A DNA stretch of 33,160 nt from an uncultured Sulfitobacter sp. (GTDB lineage Bacteria > Pseudomonadota > Alphaproteobacteria > Rhodobacterales > Rhodobacteraceae), in assembly GCA_913060815.1 (NCBI GenBank), contig CAJXSZ010000027.1, positions 1 to 33,160 on the forward strand, read 5' to 3'. The notes beneath the pieces were generated by a model. The model did not search any database, was not told the origin of the DNA, and saw nothing but the letters and a program-made list of their open reading frames with translations. Below, piece by piece: positions 18,978 to 25,365 of this stretch; position 1 is the stretch's first letter; each line of letters opens with the position of its first letter. The translations under genes were made by a program, and so were the position numbers.

Positions 18978-20756
18978 CTAGACCTGCGGTTCACGCATGT
19001 CAGCAGGGTCGATACCAGCGACCGCAACGGGCGTTTTCATCGCATCGCGGCGGAATGGGTCACCCAGTTCCTGATTGATCATCGCCTCGATGAGCGTGGT
19101 CTTGCCGTGGTTCATCTGATCGTCCAGCGCCTTGTTGAGGGCGGCTGTCAGCTCTTCTTGCGTGCGGGCGACGACGCCCTGCAGACCACATGCTTTGGCG
19201 ATGCCAGCGTAGGAGACATCCTCGTCCAGCTCGGTGCCGACGAAGTTGTCGTCGAACCAGAGTGTGGAATTCCGCTTTTCCGCGCCCCACTGGTAGTTGC
19301 GGAAAACGATCTGTGTGACCGGTGGCCAGTCGCCGCGACCGATTGCTGTAAGCTCGTTCACCGCGATGCCGAAGGCGCCGTCCCCTGCAAAGCCCACAAC
19401 AGGTACGTCAGGCTGGCCGATTTTCGCGCCGACGATGGCGGGCAGGCCGTAGCCACAGGGGCCGAACAGACCCGGTGCGAGGTATTTGCGCCCCTCATTA
19501 AAGGACGGATACGCGTTGCCGATGGCGCAGTTGTTGCCGATGTCGGAGGAGATGATCGCCTCGACGGGCAGGGCGGCTTGGATTGCGCGCCAAGCCATGC
19601 GCGGCGACATCCAGTCAGGCTTGGCGGCACGGGCGCGCACGTTCCAGTCTGTGCCCGGATCGTCCTGTTCCTCGGTCATGGAGGTCAGCTCTTGTGCCCA
19701 TGCGGATTTGGTTTGCGCGATAAGCGCGGTACGCTCCTTGCGGCCCTCATCACCTGCGGTATCGGCGAGCTTGGCCGTGATGGCCTGAGCTACTTTTGCC
19801 GCGTCGCCGACGATGCCCACGGTGACCTTCTTGGTCAGGCCGATGCGGTCGGGGTTGATGTCGACCTGAATGATCTTGGCGTCTGTCGGCCAGTAATCAA
19901 TGCCGTAGCCCGGCAGGGTAGAGAACGGGTTGAGACGGGTGCCGAGGCACAGAACAACGTCTGCTTTGGAGATCAGCTCCATCCCTGCTTTTGAGCCGTT
20001 GTAGCCTAGCGGGCCCGCAAACAGCGGGTGATTGCCGGGGAAGGCATCATTGTGCTGGTAGCCCACACAGACTGGCGCATCGAGCTTTTCAGCCAGCACG
20101 CGCGAGGCGTCGATACCGCCTGAGGCCAGAACGACGCCTGCGCCGTTGAGGATCACAGGGAATTTGGCATCGGACAGCATCTCGGCCGCTTTCGCGACCG
20201 CGTTCTCACCGCCCTGAGGCAATTCAAAATCGACGACTTCGGGAATCTCGATATCGATGACCTGCGTCCAGAAATCGCGAGGGATGTTGATCTGTGCGGG
20301 ACCGGAGGCGCGCTTTGCCTGCATGATCACGCGGTTCAGCGTTTCGGCCACGCGGGAGGGATCGCGGACTTCTTCCTGATAGGCGACGCAATCGGCAAAG
20401 AGGTTCATCTGCTCCATCTCTTGGAAGCCACCCTGACCGATTGTTTTGTTTGCGGCCTGCGGGGTCACCAAAAGGAGCGGCGTGTGGTTCCAGTATGCCG
20501 TCTTAACAGCCGTCACGAAGTTTGTGATGCCCGGACCGTTCTGCGCGATCATCATGGACATTTTGCCTGTGGCGCGGGTGTAGCCGTCTGACATCATGCC
20601 AGCAGAGCCTTCGTGCGCGCAGTCCCAGAATTTGATCCCGGCTTTGGGGAAAATGTCGGAAATCGGCATCATGGCGGAGCCGATGATGCCAAAGGCATGT
20701 TGAATGCCATGACGCTGCAGCGTTTTTACGAATGCTTCTTCTGTCGTCATTTTCAT
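18978..20756 (-). CDS. xsc: sulfoacetaldehyde acetyltransferase
   Basis: The 592-residue thiamine-diphosphate enzyme converts sulfoacetaldehyde and phosphate to acetyl phosphate and sulfite, the C-S bond-breaking step of taurine degradation. It has the three-domain ThDP layout: the N-terminal pyrimidine domain with the conserved glutamate in DCAHEGSAGMM, a central domain (residues about 190-330), and the C-terminal pyrophosphate domain with GDGAFGIAVNEL followed by NYQWGAEKRN. The QWGAEKRNSTLWF stretch is characteristic of Xsc rather than acetolactate synthase. The ATG at 20756 lies nine bases after AGGGG; a second ATG two codons later is possible. It heads the xsc-ackA-soeABC operon, with two TauR-type boxes just upstream. 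Confidence 0.96.
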   Translation of the reverse strand: MKMTTEEAFVKTLQRHGIQHAFGIIGSAMMPISDIFPKAGIKFWDCAHEGSAGMMSDGYTRATGKMSMMIAQNGPGITNFVTAVKTAYWNHTPLLLVTPQAANKTIGQGGFQEMEQMNLFADCVAYQEEVRDPSRVAETLNRVIMQAKRASGPAQINIPRDFWTQVIDIEIPEVVDFELPQGGENAVAKAAEMLSDAKFPVILNGAGVVLASGGIDASRVLAEKLDAPVCVGYQHNDAFPGNHPLFAGPLGYNGSKAGMELISKADVVLCLGTRLNPFSTLPGYGIDYWPTDAKIIQVDINPDRIGLTKKVTVGIVGDAAKVAQAITAKLADTAGDEGRKERTALIAQTKSAWAQELTSMTEEQDDPGTDWNVRARAAKPDWMSPRMAWRAIQAALPVEAIISSDIGNNCAIGNAYPSFNEGRKYLAPGLFGPCGYGLPAIVGAKIGQPDVPVVGFAGDGAFGIAVNELTAIGRGDWPPVTQIVFRNYQWGAEKRNSTLWFDDNFVGTELDEDVSYAGIAKACGLQGVVARTQEELTAALNKALDDQMNHGKTTLIEAMINQELGDPFRRDAMKTPVAVAGIDPADMREPQV

Positions 20757-20828
20757 AGCAAGTAACCCCTAGGAATAAGTGAAAGCGAATCCGGTTTTTG
20801 CCAAAATACGGGTTAAGATCCTGAAAAG

Positions 20829-20861
20829 TTAGGGCCAGATGCTATGCTGAAATATGGCCAG
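20829..20861 (-). promoter_or_regulatory. tandem TauR-type boxes upstream of xsc
   Basis: On the minus strand CTGGCCATAT (20861-20852) and CTGGCCCTAA (20838-20829) are direct repeats whose starts are 23 bases apart, ending 72 bases before the xsc start. The distal copy lies inside the last codons of tauR, whose stop is at 20842. Both read in the direction of xsc, as at tpa. A clear -10 at the spacing seen at tpa is not visible; TATTTT (20808-20803) is the nearest candidate. Confidence 0.65.
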
Positions 20862-22326
20862 CTTCTGTCATCGCAGCGATTTCTAACGCCAGTGCTTTCA
20901 GCCCCTCGTTGATCCGGCTGGCAGAGATTGAGGAATAGCCGAGGCGGTAGAAGTTCTGGGGCTGCTCGGAGCCGCCAAAAAACGACTGCCCCGGCTCGAT
21001 CAGGACGCCGAGGGACCGCAGGCGGTTGGCGAGAATTTGTGTGTCAATTCCATCGGGTGCGCGCATCCAGAAAGACGAGCCGCCGTGCGCGCCCTGACCT
21101 GCGATCTCAAGTCCGTATTGGGCAATAGCAGCCTCCATCTCGGCGCGGCGTTCGTTCAGGGCGTTGCCCATGCGGCGCACGAGGGCGTCATAATGGCCAA
21201 GCGACAGAAAGTAGGAGGCCGTGCGCTGGATATGCCCCGGCGGATGGCGCAGCACGGAGGCGCGCAGGGCGCGGGCTTCGCGGATGAACGGCTCTGACCC
21301 CACCAGATAGCCCAAGCGCAGACCCGGAAAGAGGGACTTGGAAAAGCTGCCTACATAGATCACGCGCCCGTCTGCATCGAGGGATTTGAGCGCGGGCGAG
21401 GGGGGGCGCAGGAACGATGTCTCGAACTCGTAGTCGTCCTCGACGATCAGCGCATCTATGTCGCGGGCACGGTCCAGCAGCGCCCGCCGCCGCGCCATAG
21501 GCATGGTCGCATTCGTCGGGCATTGGTGGCTGGGCGTGGTGAAAATCACATCTGTGTCGGGCGGAATTGCCTCGGGCGGCATCCCGTCATTGTCAACGCG
21601 CACTGGGGTTACGTGGCACCGCGACTGGATCAGAATGTCACGCAGTGAGTGATAGCACGGATCTTCCAAAGCGGCGCGGCGGCGCTGGGTTAGCAGCACC
21701 TGTGCCGTGAGCCAGAGCGCGTTTTGCGCGCCCATGGTAATCAGGATTTGTTCGGGTGCTGCAGTGATCCCGCGGCGGGGCAACGTATGGCGGGCGATGA
21801 ACTCGATCAGCTTGGGATCGTCCTGATCATAGGTGTCGGACGTCATGGAATAAAAGTCGCGCTGGCCCAAAGCCTGCAATGCGCAGAGCCGCCAATTTGC
21901 GTGATCAAACAGTGCTTTGTCGGCCTGACCATAGACAAAAGGATAGCGGTATTGCGACCAATCCTGTGGTTTGGAGGGTGTGACGCCACCGCTGAACCGC
22001 TGTCCTATGGCGCGGGTCCAGTCCACAGCATCCTCCGCCTCTGGTGTAGGGGTGAAACTGGGCGGGCTGGGCGCGTTCTCAGAGACATAATAGCCTGACC
22101 GCCCCTTGGAGCTGAGGTAGTCATTGGCCAGAAGTTCAGTGTAGGCGATCGTCACAGTGATGCGGCTCACACTCAGATGAGCGGCGAGTTTGCGGGTTGA
22201 AGGGAGCTTTTCTCCTGTCTGAAAGCGGCCGGACAGAATTCCCTGCGCGATCATCTGTTGGATCTGCGATTGCAAGGTGCCTTGGGCATCAGGGTGGAGG
22301 AAAAAGGTCTCAACAGGAAGTGCCAT
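20842..22326 (-). CDS. tauR: MocR/GntR-family transcriptional regulator of taurine metabolism
   Basis: The 494-residue product has a GntR-type winged helix at the N-terminus (about residues 15-80: GILSGRFQTGEKLPSTRKLAAHLSV) joined to a fold-type I aminotransferase-like domain (about 130-490) that binds PLP; the lysine lies in VGSFSKSLFPGLRLGYL. This is the MocR architecture. TauR of Rhodobacter capsulatus activates taurine genes and binds direct repeats close to CTGGACYTAA (from memory). The same motif occurs 15 bases upstream of this ATG (22341-22350), which favours autoregulation and supports the naming. GAAGG lies five bases before the ATG. The gene sits directly upstream of xsc on the same strand. 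Confidence 0.9.
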   Translation of the reverse strand: MALPVETFFLHPDAQGTLQSQIQQMIAQGILSGRFQTGEKLPSTRKLAAHLSVSRITVTIAYTELLANDYLSSKGRSGYYVSENAPSPPSFTPTPEAEDAVDWTRAIGQRFSGGVTPSKPQDWSQYRYPFVYGQADKALFDHANWRLCALQALGQRDFYSMTSDTYDQDDPKLIEFIARHTLPRRGITAAPEQILITMGAQNALWLTAQVLLTQRRRAALEDPCYHSLRDILIQSRCHVTPVRVDNDGMPPEAIPPDTDVIFTTPSHQCPTNATMPMARRRALLDRARDIDALIVEDDYEFETSFLRPPSPALKSLDADGRVIYVGSFSKSLFPGLRLGYLVGSEPFIREARALRASVLRHPPGHIQRTASYFLSLGHYDALVRRMGNALNERRAEMEAAIAQYGLEIAGQGAHGGSSFWMRAPDGIDTQILANRLRSLGVLIEPGQSFFGGSEQPQNFYRLGYSSISASRINEGLKALALEIAAMTEAGHISA

Positions 22327-22340
22327 GCAAACCTTCTACA

Positions 22341-22372
22341 CTGGACTTAATGCCAAATCAATCTGGATATAA
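22341..22372 (+). promoter_or_regulatory. tandem TauR-type boxes upstream of tauR
   Basis: CTGGACTTAA (22341-22350) and CTGGATATAA (22363-22372) are direct repeats, 22 bases start to start, on the plus strand. The first copy equals the published-type TauR sequence. They point away from tauR and lie between its ATG and any upstream promoter, as expected for autorepression; activation of a rightward transcript is the alternative. Confidence 0.75.
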
Positions 22373-22461
22373 GGATGAATGATTTGGAGAAAACTACATC
22401 CTCATTGTATCAGAATGGAGCGTGCAAACAGATTTATAACTAAGACTGAAAGTTACATGAG

Positions 22462-22695
22462 TTGGAGCGCTTGCAGGAGGAGATGCTGACGCGCTGGCTT
22501 GATCACAGTGTTCCGTCGGATTGGGCTGGCTTGGATTTTCGGGGTGAGGTGAAGCGCAAAAAGGCGCGGGATACGCTTAGGCTTGATGCCGATATGGTCG
22601 CGTGGTTTCTCAGGACGGAGCCTAACCATGGCCCGTACTCTTGTGCGAAAAACGCAAACGTCATAGCCTTGTGCAGGCAAAGCAGGAGGAAGCAC
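22462..22695 (+). pseudogene. decayed BrnA-like (DUF4415-type) fragment
   Basis: This frame has no good start codon (a stop at 22447, then TTG or a poorly placed ATG at 22483). It encodes a recognisable sequence: a W-rich N-terminal part (LTRWLDHSVPSDWAGLDF) and then KKARDTLRLDADMVAWFLR. The last part resembles the 'TLRLD-DMV-WF' core of BrnA antitoxin-like proteins common in Rhodobacterales. The usual following motif GYQARINAVLR is replaced by a degraded GPYSCAKNANVIAL. No BrnT toxin gene is adjacent. The frame then continues without a stop into the next gene. I read it as a remnant; a functional short protein from a TTG start is less likely. The 89 bases before it (22373-22461) hold nothing I recognise. 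Confidence 0.45.
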
Positions 22696-22935
22696 ATGAC
22701 ACAGTTCCATTCGGACGCAGAGCGTAAGGCGGTGATCCGTCAGGCGTGGGTGCGGTGGGCTTTGCTGGCGGTGCCGCTGTCTGTGGGGATGATGATTGCC
22801 ATAACCTATCTCGGGTTCGCCGTGATGCTGCCGCTGATGGTGGTCTTTTTGGCCGCTGTCTTATTGCACCAGCGTTATGTGAAAAAGCGCAGTTGGCATG
22901 CGATCTTATGGGGCGTCTATGCCGATAAGGAATGA
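22696..22935 (+). CDS. small inner-membrane protein of unknown function
   Basis: The 79-residue product begins at an ATG preceded by a near-perfect AGGAGG six bases upstream (22684-22689), which decides the start although the frame is open further upstream. A charged N-terminus (about residues 1-20) is followed by a long hydrophobic stretch, WALLAVPLSVGMMIAITYLG and AVMLPLMVVFLAAVLL (about 21-60), giving two membrane helices with a short loop, and then a basic tail (RYVKKRSW). I recognise no family. It sits between tauR and tpa in the opposite orientation, with no obvious link to taurine. Confidence 0.65.
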   Translation: MTQFHSDAERKAVIRQAWVRWALLAVPLSVGMMIAITYLGFAVMLPLMVVFLAAVLLHQRYVKKRSWHAILWGVYADKE

Positions 22936-22961
22936 TCTGACCGCACGGAACTCGCTGACAC

Positions 22962-22990
22962 AAAAAAGGCCCTGCTGAATCAGCAGGGCC
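22962..22990 (-). terminator. rho-independent terminator for the small glycine-zipper lipoprotein gene
   Basis: A perfect 10-bp stem (GGCCCTGCTG 22968-22977 with CAGCAGGGCC 22981-22990) has a 3-base loop. On the minus strand it is followed by six T (AAAAAA at 22962-22967). It lies 27 bases beyond the lipoprotein stop and may also stop the convergent small membrane-protein transcript. Confidence 0.85.
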
Positions 22991-23016
22991 CCGAATTTCG
23001 TGCAGTGTGAAACCCT

Positions 23017-23274
23017 TTATGGGCAAGCGGCCACGTAGGTTGAGCCGTCGTTGCGCTGGTATGTGCAATTGCCGTTCGAGGTGCGGTTGAGCAATGTGCC
23101 AGCCGCGAGGCCCGCAGCGCCGCCGATAATAGCGCCCTTCGCCTTGTCATCACTTCCTGAAACGGTTGCGCCAATCGCGGCACCTGTCAGAGTGGTCGCG
23201 GCCAGACGACCATCGGGTGTGCCACATGCGCCGAGAGCCGCAATCATAGGGATCGCCATAAAGAGCTTTTTCAT
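23017..23274 (-). CDS. small glycine-zipper lipoprotein
   Basis: The 85-residue product has a lipoprotein signal peptide (MKKLFMAIPMIAALGAC, lipobox LGAC, cysteine at residue 17), then a glycine-zipper segment rich in GAAIGATV and GAIIGGAAGLAAGTLL (about residues 31-62), and a short C-terminus with two cysteines (CTYQRNDGSTYVAAC). It resembles OsmB/YMGG-type small outer-membrane lipoproteins of unclear function. The start has AAAGG eight bases upstream. A perfect TATAAT lies on the minus strand at 23321-23316, 42 bases before the start, and a strong terminator follows, so it looks monocistronic. It is unlikely to take part in taurine use. Confidence 0.8.
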   Translation of the reverse strand: MKKLFMAIPMIAALGACGTPDGRLAATTLTGAAIGATVSGSDDKAKGAIIGGAAGLAAGTLLNRTSNGNCTYQRNDGSTYVAACP

Positions 23275-23383
23275 TGGTATTACCTTTTTCTGAAATGGGG
23301 CCGAATATCTACGCCATTATATAAGATGCAACGCGCATGTGCAGGGAAAGTTCCCCTATGCGCGGACGCCTGCCAAAGCGCAC

Positions 23384-23412
23384 AAAAAAGGCCCCGCCGG
23401 AAAAGCGGGGCC
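23384..23412 (-). terminator. rho-independent terminator after tpa
   Basis: GGCCCCGC (23390-23397) pairs with GCGGGGCC (23405-23412) around a 7-base loop. In the direction of tpa the stem is followed by six T (AAAAAA at 23384-23389). It lies 25 bases after the tpa stop, implying that tpa is transcribed alone. Confidence 0.85.
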
Positions 23413-23437
23413 CTTTGGTTTTGTTCAAAAGTATCGT

Positions 23438-24829
23438 TTAGGCCAGAACGCGGCCCAATGCGCCGTCCACTGCGGCAACGATCTGGTCCAGATCGTCCTT
23501 GGTGCATATCAAGGCGGGCGAGAAGCACAGTGTGTTGTTCTTGCCTGGCAAGGATCGGTTTGTTGCACCGATAATCACGCCCTGTTGCATACAGTCAGCA
23601 ACGATTGCTGCGACGGTCTTCTCGGGCAGCGGCTCTTTAGTGGCGCGGTCGGTGACCAGTTCAGCACCGAGGAACAGGCCCTTGCCGCGCACCTGACCGA
23701 TGGCGCGGTGCTTGTCCGACAGCTCTTCGAGCTGCTCCAGCATATAGTCCCCCATGGCCGTACAGTTGGCCAGCAGGCCCTCACGCTCGATGATCTTCAT
23801 GTTCTCGATGGCCGCCGCGGGGCCAGCGGTGCAACCGCCGAAGGTCGAGATGTCGCGGAAGTAGTTGAGGTGATCGCTGGCGTCGTCCTTGAACATGTCA
23901 AAGACGGCCTCGGTCGTCACAAGGCAACTAATCGCGGCATAGCCTGACGCCACACCTTTTGCCATGCTCACCATGTCGGGTTTGATCCCGTAGTGCTGGT
24001 AACCGAACCATGTGCCTGTGCGGCCCACGCCGCAAACGACTTCGTCGATGTGGAGCAGGATATCATACTGGTCGCAGATCTCGCGGACCCGCTCCCAATA
24101 GCCATCGGGGGGCGTAATGACACCGCCGCCAGCGGTGACAGGCTCGAGGCAGAGCGCGCCGATGGTTTCGGGGCCTTCGCGCAGGATGACTTCCTCGATC
24201 TGGTTGGCGGCCCAGACGCCGTAGTTTTCCTCGGGCGCGCCGTCCTGTTCGTGCTTGCGGTACTCAAGGCAGTGGGGCACGCGGATAAAGCCATCGGGGA
24301 AGGGGCCGTATTGCGCGTTCCGCTCGTCCTGCCCCCCTGCGCCCATCGAAGCGATGGTCGAGCCATGATAGTCGCGGTCGCGGTAGAGGATTTTGTACTT
24401 CTTCCCGCCATAGCGTTTGTGCGCAATCTGGCGGACCATCTTGAAGCCCTTCTCATTCGCCTCGGAGCCCGAGGAGCAATAGTAGACGCGGCTCATGCCC
24501 GGCATTTTGTCGATCAGCATTTCAGAGAAGATGGCACCGGGGATCGAGCCAGCAGTGCCGCCAAAGAAGTTCAGTTTCACCAGTTGGTCGCGCACGGCAT
24601 CGGCGATTGATTCGCGCCCGTAGCCGACATTGACGGTCCAGACACCACCCGCAACGGCGTCGATATGCTCTTTGCCGTGCTGGTCCCAGACGCGCATGCC
24701 TTTGCCTTCGACAATGATGCGCGGATCGCTTGTTTCATAGGGTTTATGCTGGCTCAGGTGGTGCCAGACGTGGGCGCGGTCAGCCTCGACAACGCGTGAA
24801 ATGTCATTTTCGTTAAACGTTCCGTCCAT
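23438..24829 (-). CDS. tpa: taurine:pyruvate aminotransferase
   Basis: The 463-residue product is a class-III PLP aminotransferase that moves the amino group of taurine to pyruvate, yielding sulfoacetaldehyde and alanine. Features in order are ADRAHVWHHLSQHKPYE near the N-terminus, VAGGVWTVNVGYGRESIA, YYCSSGSEANEKGFKM, the cofactor aspartate in LLHIDEVVCGVGRTG, and the PLP lysine in MVSMAKGVASGY. The N-terminal HVWHHLSQHKP and the tryptophan-rich start are typical of Tpa. I chose the ATG at 24829, with GAAAGG eight bases upstream; an ATG at 24856 would add nine residues unlike the family. It is divergent from tauABC and has its own promoter with two TauR-type boxes and a terminator. The alanine produced needs an alanine dehydrogenase that is not in the window. 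Confidence 0.94.
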   Translation of the reverse strand: MDGTFNENDISRVVEADRAHVWHHLSQHKPYETSDPRIIVEGKGMRVWDQHGKEHIDAVAGGVWTVNVGYGRESIADAVRDQLVKLNFFGGTAGSIPGAIFSEMLIDKMPGMSRVYYCSSGSEANEKGFKMVRQIAHKRYGGKKYKILYRDRDYHGSTIASMGAGGQDERNAQYGPFPDGFIRVPHCLEYRKHEQDGAPEENYGVWAANQIEEVILREGPETIGALCLEPVTAGGGVITPPDGYWERVREICDQYDILLHIDEVVCGVGRTGTWFGYQHYGIKPDMVSMAKGVASGYAAISCLVTTEAVFDMFKDDASDHLNYFRDISTFGGCTAGPAAAIENMKIIEREGLLANCTAMGDYMLEQLEELSDKHRAIGQVRGKGLFLGAELVTDRATKEPLPEKTVAAIVADCMQQGVIIGATNRSLPGKNNTLCFSPALICTKDDLDQIVAAVDGALGRVLA

Positions 24830-24890
24830 GGTGGCAACCTTTCGATGAGAGAGCAAACAGGGGAAATCAGACAGTGTATTCTGTCAATAT

Positions 24891-24954
24891 ATTATATCAG
24901 AGGATCAAACGGCGATGAAAAATAGGGCCAGAGTATAGAGTTGGATAGGGCCAG
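24891..24954 (-). promoter_or_regulatory. tpa promoter with tandem TauR-type boxes
   Basis: Two identical boxes CTGGCCCTAT (minus strand 24954-24945 and 24931-24922) are direct repeats 23 bases apart. A perfect -10 TATAAT lies at 24896-24891, 25 bases after the proximal box. The -35 region (TTTCAT, 24920-24915, 18-base spacer) is poor and abuts the proximal box. This is the layout of a promoter that needs an activator touching RNA polymerase. A dyad GACAG-N6-CTGTC (24870-24885) sits near the expected transcript start. Confidence 0.7.
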
Positions 24955-25025
24955 ATCGCCTGGTGTTATGTTTTTATTGAGTTTTCTGCTGCGCGATTGG
25001 CAAATCCCTGCGCAAGGGTGCTCTT

Positions 25026-25089
25026 CTGGCCTTATGACGGAGTGCGAACTGGTTCTTTGATTTTTCAGGTTGCACGACACAGTGATAAA
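25026..25089 (+). promoter_or_regulatory. probable tauABC promoter with TauR-type boxes
   Basis: CTGGCCTTAT (25026-25035) and a weaker CTGGTTCTTT (25049-25058) are direct repeats 23 bases apart. GATAAA (25084-25089) stands 25 bases after the proximal box, the same spacing as the TATAAT of tpa. The second box deviates from the consensus at one position and GATAAA is a 4/6 match to a -10, so support is moderate. It implies a leader of roughly 270 bases before tauA. Confidence 0.5.
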
Positions 25090-25365
25090 CACCTTGAGCG
25101 CTGCGCTCTTCTGCGTTGCGGGGTGAGGGTGGAGGCGAAACTTCGATGCAGGACGGGGAGGGTTCTGCGATGAATATTTGAGCGTGACGCCTAATTGTTC
25201 ACGGTCAAATAAACGGGAAAAGGCAAATGTCTGGCGCGTTGCGCAAGCCTCTTGCAAGTAATGAATGTATCCCACAGGGTACTTACGTCGGCTGCATTCG
25301 CTGCGAAAGCCAACCTTGAGTTCCATCAATAGGAGCCAAGCATAATCAACAGGGAGACTACTAAG
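25090..25365 (+). other. long leader region between the predicted tauA promoter and tauA
   Basis: These 276 bases carry no sizeable gene. They contain a 13-base palindrome GAGCGC-T-GCGCTC (25096-25108), TTGCGCAA (25239-25246), CTTGCAAG (25251-25258), TTCGC-T-GCGAA (25297-25307), and a 30-codon open frame at 25227-25319. A GGGAG lies nine bases before the tauA ATG. I recognise no known riboswitch. Confidence 0.4.
25227..25319 (+). CDS. possible 30-residue leader ORF before tauA
   Basis: An ATG at 25227 preceded by AAAAGG (three bases away, rather close) opens 30 codons and ends in TGA at 25317, 46 bases before tauA. The product contains three cysteines in its second half (NECIPQG and GCIRCESQP). 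Small cysteine-containing leader peptides regulate some sulfur genes in other bacteria. That is only an analogy, because these cysteines are not clustered in a run. It may be a chance frame. Confidence 0.2.
   Translation: MSGALRKPLASNECIPQGTYVGCIRCESQP

Noticed and set aside
20813..20822. A third TauR-like box (AGGATCTTAA on the minus strand) before xsc
   Set aside because: It matches the motif at only about six of ten positions and lacks the CTGG core; spacing of 16 bases does not fit.
24960..24969. CTGGTGTTAT as a further TauR box
   Set aside because: It has no partner at 22-23 bases. The 66-base distance to the next box (three times 22) is suggestive but not enough.
25096..25108. GAGCGC-T-GCGCTC as a terminator or operator
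   Set aside because: A one-base spacer cannot form a stable hairpin loop and there is no T run; such GC palindromes are expected by chance here.
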